Origin: Xanthocytophaga agilis
Lineage (GTDB): Bacteria; Bacteroidota; Bacteroidia; Cytophagales; 172606-1
Assembly (NCBI RefSeq): GCF_030068605.1
Contig: NZ_JASJOU010000012.1
Coordinates: 124,001-188,000, forward strand
Length of the DNA stretch: 64,000 nt
Direction of reading: 5' to 3'
Shown: one piece after another, positions 61,558 through 64,000 of the stretch
Position numbering within the stretch: position 1 is the first letter of the stretch
Layout of the letters: the number at the start of each line of letters is the position of its first letter
The notes under the pieces: generated by a model
Told to the model about the DNA's origin: nothing
The model's database searches: none
The model's input: only the letters and a program-made list of their open reading frames with translations
Made by a program: the position numbers and the translations under genes

Positions 61558-64000
61558 TCAAACAATTTTAACATCCAGAAGCTCTCCCAGTTCTGTGAAG
61601 TACTTTAGCCATCGTTGAGCTGAAGAATCTCCTTTCCTTGCCAGATCCCGCATTTCTCCATAATAACGGTTGCCGACAAAGAAATAGATATTTTGTGATA
61701 TCCATAGGTCTAATGTCATTGGAAATTGTTTTAGCTCACGCATCCACTCCGCCAGGTATTTTACCTGATCCAGACTAGGAGTAGACTCCAGCTCTTTCAT
61801 AAGGAGATTTAATCGTTTTACGGCCGTAAAACCAACTGTATCCGGATTAGGTTTGATATGCCACCGTTTTACTTCCTTAGCTAGCCTTCTCATCTCATCC
61901 ATATTGGGGCGCTCAGATTCAAACAAATCCCGCAGATTGGCTTGTACTACTACCTCAACAGTTGTTTTAAATACGCCTGGTAGGGACGAATCTGTCGTAT
62001 TCATCAGATTCATCATATGATAATTATGCTCATAGATTTGTCTGAATGAGTTTTCGATAGATTCCAGTGTGTTTTGAGTAATCTTTTTTAATACTCTGTG
62101 TTGGTCATCTTTTGAGAGATAAGGAAGAGAAAATAGCTCCGTACCGAAAAACTGATCCATGGAATGAATGACTTCTCCTATGTGTCCAAGAGAAAAAAGC
62201 TCCCGAACGACCCTATGCATTTCCATAAATTCTTCAGAGGGCATATTTTCCCGTGCATGGGCAATAATTGTTTGCTGGCCCAGATATAATACGGCAAAGC
62301 TCACTACACTTTCTTCCATTGTCAGTGTAGAGATTACTTTTGTTATTCCAAGTGCTAGCTTCTGAAGTCCAGCTTCCAGCCGATCGTATACTTCACTTTC
62401 AAAAATATAACTGTTAGCAGTTTGATGATCTGGCTCCTCTTCAAAAAGGGAAATGATAGCTTGCTGTGCACAAACCCGGGTCATTGTCAGTCGTGCAGGT
62501 TTTACTTTTCGTTCATAGATAACTGCTGCATTTCCAAGTTCAGACACATTACTCGGAACTAATAAGAGTTTTTCCAGAAATTTTTGCTCCAATAAGGAAG
62601 GTGTATTTTTAGGCTGTATTTCTTCTGCCAACTGGATGGCTCTACTGGCATATTGTAAAATTTGTATAGTCTCAATTCCGGATACTTCATCAAAGAACCA
62701 CCCACAACTGGTATACATCAGCATTGCCTGACGCTGCATTTCAAGTAGCTTTACAAATACTATTTTATCTGCCTGACTAGTGTTTGGGCTCAGATGTGTT
62801 GTGAGAAACTTGTGTAGTGACTCCTGTGACCGATTGAGAATTACATCAATATATTTGTTCCGGATATCCCAGGGATCTTTGACGAAGGTTGCCATTGCTT
62901 TGGTATACAAAGGAATTAATTCATCGCGTAACCAATCAAGTGCTTGTCGTAGTGGCGCTCTCCACTCCTGATTCCATTGAGGATTACCTCCGGAATTACA
63001 TCCACAATTGTTTCGCCACCGTTCTACTCCGTGCACACAACTCCATGAACTGTTCTCAAAGATCTGAACTTCCTGTGTAGGAGGGAATTTATCCAAAAAT
63101 TCGCCGTAGTTAGTAACTCTGGCTAGATTGTGGGTTTCAATATGAGTCATGCAGTAGGCTAGTGCCATGTCTCCATGGCGGTGATGATGTCCATAGCTTT
63201 CACCGTCCGTTGCAATATGTACCATCTGAGCTGATTCCTGATCATGTTCAGGAAATGCCTGTACCAAACGATCTGCAAAATGTTTGCCGTTTTTAAGCAA
63301 ACCTTTGAAGGCTACATCCTGGGATACCAATCCATCATAAAAGAATAGCACAATAGATCTTCCAGAAGGAAGGCGACATAAGTAAGGAATACGAGGATTA
63401 ATTCGATCTCCCGATACATCAGTCCAGTGTTCAGTACCTATAACTCGTACAGATTTGGCCTGGCGAGGTGCCAGTATGGTAAATCTGATATTATTTTCAG
63501 CAAGAATTTCTAGTGTTTTTGTATCAACTGCCGTTTCTGCAAGCCATATGCCCTCAGGCTTTCGCTGAAACCGATACTCGAAATCACGTATACCCCAGAT
63601 TACCTGTGTGCGTTTATCTTCGTCATTGGCTAGAGGCATTATTATATGATTGTATACCTGTGCCAGGGCTGAGCCATGTCCTGAGAAATTATCTAAACTT
63701 TCTTTGTCTGCCTGGAGAATAGCCTGGTAGGCCTCTGGATCTTGTTGCTCCAGCCAAGAAAGTAGGGTAGGGCCAAAGTTGAAACTAATACGTGAGTAAT
63801 TATTAATAATATCTACAATATCCTGATCTTGTCCAAGTATACGGGAGGCTGTATTAGCGGCATAGCACTCATATGTAATGCGTTCATTCCAATCATGGAA
63901 GGGAAATGCGGAATCTTGAGTTTCTATTGCTTCCAGCCAGGGATTTTCACGGGGTGGCTGATAAAAATGGCCATGTATGCAAATGTATTTTTGTTTGTGA
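61558..64000 (-). CDS. GH57-family, DUF3536 glycoside hydrolase-like protein (5' end outside window)
   Basis: The minus-strand frame remains open to the window end, so about 814 codons are visible and only the very start is missing. Region 1 reads CIHGHFYQPPRENPWLEAIE; the nucleophile region is KPEGIWLAETAVD; the acid/base region is VHIATDGESYGHHHRHGDMA; FSGHGSALAQVYNHIIMPLA also matches GH57. The remaining 450 residues form the helical DUF3536 part. GH57 enzymes act on alpha-glucans (amylase, branching); the substrate here is unknown. An ATG at 63639 is internal and not the real start. Confidence 0.88.
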   Translation of the reverse strand, partial: HKQKYICIHGHFYQPPRENPWLEAIETQDSAFPFHDWNERITYECYAANTASRILGQDQDIVDIINNYSRISFNFGPTLLSWLEQQDPEAYQAILQADKESLDNFSGHGSALAQVYNHIIMPLANDEDKRTQVIWGIRDFEYRFQRKPEGIWLAETAVDTKTLEILAENNIRFTILAPRQAKSVRVIGTEHWTDVSGDRINPRIPYLCRLPSGRSIVLFFYDGLVSQDVAFKGLLKNGKHFADRLVQAFPEHDQESAQMVHIATDGESYGHHHRHGDMALAYCMTHIETHNLARVTNYGEFLDKFPPTQEVQIFENSSWSCVHGVERWRNNCGCNSGGNPQWNQEWRAPLRQALDWLRDELIPLYTKAMATFVKDPWDIRNKYIDVILNRSQESLHKFLTTHLSPNTSQADKIVFVKLLEMQRQAMLMYTSCGWFFDEVSGIETIQILQYASRAIQLAEEIQPKNTPSLLEQKFLEKLLLVPSNVSELGNAAVIYERKVKPARLTMTRVCAQQAIISLFEEEPDHQTANSYIFESEVYDRLEAGLQKLALGITKVISTLTMEESVVSFAVLYLGQQTIIAHARENMPSEEFMEMHRVVRELFSLGHIGEVIHSMDQFFGTELFSLPYLSKDDQHRVLKKITQNTLESIENSFRQIYEHNYHMMNLMNTTDSSLPGVFKTTVEVVVQANLRDLFESERPNMDEMRRLAKEVKRWHIKPNPDTVGFTAVKRLNLLMKELESTPSLDQVKYLAEWMRELKQFPMTLDLWISQNIYFFVGNRYYGEMRDLARKGDSSAQRWLKYFTELGELLDVKIV

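Noticed and set aside
63500-63639. ATG at 63639 as the start of the GH57/DUF3536 gene
   Set aside because: The frame continues upstream without a stop and encodes the conserved HGHFYQPPRENPW region, so the true start is beyond the window.
1-64000. tRNA, rRNA, CRISPR array, prophage or intact insertion sequence
   Set aside because: No T-loop-like GTTCRANYC in a cloverleaf context, no regularly spaced repeats, and no transposase, integrase or phage genes were seen in any frame.

Overview
The window looks like chromosomal DNA of a Bacteroidota member, most likely order Cytophagales (inference). The base composition is AT-rich. Several upstream regions carry the Bacteroidota sigma factor signature TTG-N19-22-TAnnTTTG. 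There is a PorZ-like type IX secretion protein with a sorting-type C-terminus, next to recO. Other signs are a lycopene cyclase, DUF4097 proteins under an ECF sigma factor, DUF1343/DUF1460/DUF3536 proteins and a DUF5672 glycosyltransferase-like protein. I saw no rRNA, tRNA, CRISPR array, prophage or intact insertion sequence. Most genes are core or lineage-specific housekeeping.

Layout. 1-5.2 kb: partial rsmE, an alkyltransferase-like protein, an organophosphate-type MFS carrier, an FAD oxidoreductase and a PiT phosphate transporter. 5.3-8.9 kb: a minus-strand Kdo locus holding a KdsC-like phosphatase, a transaldolase-fold protein fused to KdsD-type CBS domains, a zeta-toxin-like kinase with a small overlapping partner, and kdsA. 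9.1-15.8 kb: TonB receptor, TetA-like efflux pump, porZ and recO. 16-23.2 kb: NamZ-like lipoprotein, LolC/E-like permease, a candidate permuted papain-fold protein, a small lipoprotein, a DUF1460 amidase and a large unknown exported protein. 23.2-27.5 kb: ECF sigma/anti-sigma/DUF4097 operon and two tandem paralogous lipoproteins. 27.8-30.7 kb: NtrC-type regulator and its kinase. 30.7-36.1 kb: DUF5672 protein, metK, and crtY downstream of a histidine kinase. 36.4-39.6 kb: GNAT, Lrp, NUDIX and TPR proteins. 39.9-46.3 kb: a truncated membrane-pyrophosphatase-like protein, hpt, smc and a small exported protein. 46.4-50.6 kb: coiled-coil protein, a compatible-solute ABC permease/binding-protein fusion, a short endonuclease V and a deacylase. 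51.1-57.9 kb: 2-oxoglutarate dehydrogenase E1, E2 and E3. 58.3-64 kb: HAMP-GAF sensor, haem lipoprotein, OmpH/Skp-like protein and a GH57/DUF3536 enzyme cut by the window end.

Three observations stand out. (1) In the Kdo locus the isomerase domain of arabinose-5-phosphate isomerase (KdsD) appears to be replaced by a divergent transaldolase/fructose-6-phosphate-aldolase domain, while the KdsD-type CBS pair is kept. This suggests a different way to make, or control, the KdsA substrate. (2) The glycine-betaine-type ABC fusion carries a binding domain whose two halves are in swapped order, i.e. circularly permuted relative to OpuAC/OpuCC. (3) A 409-residue membrane protein resembles roughly the first two thirds of a proton-pumping pyrophosphatase but lacks its catalytic acidic motifs.

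All calls come from reading the sequence and remembered family motifs. No database search was run.
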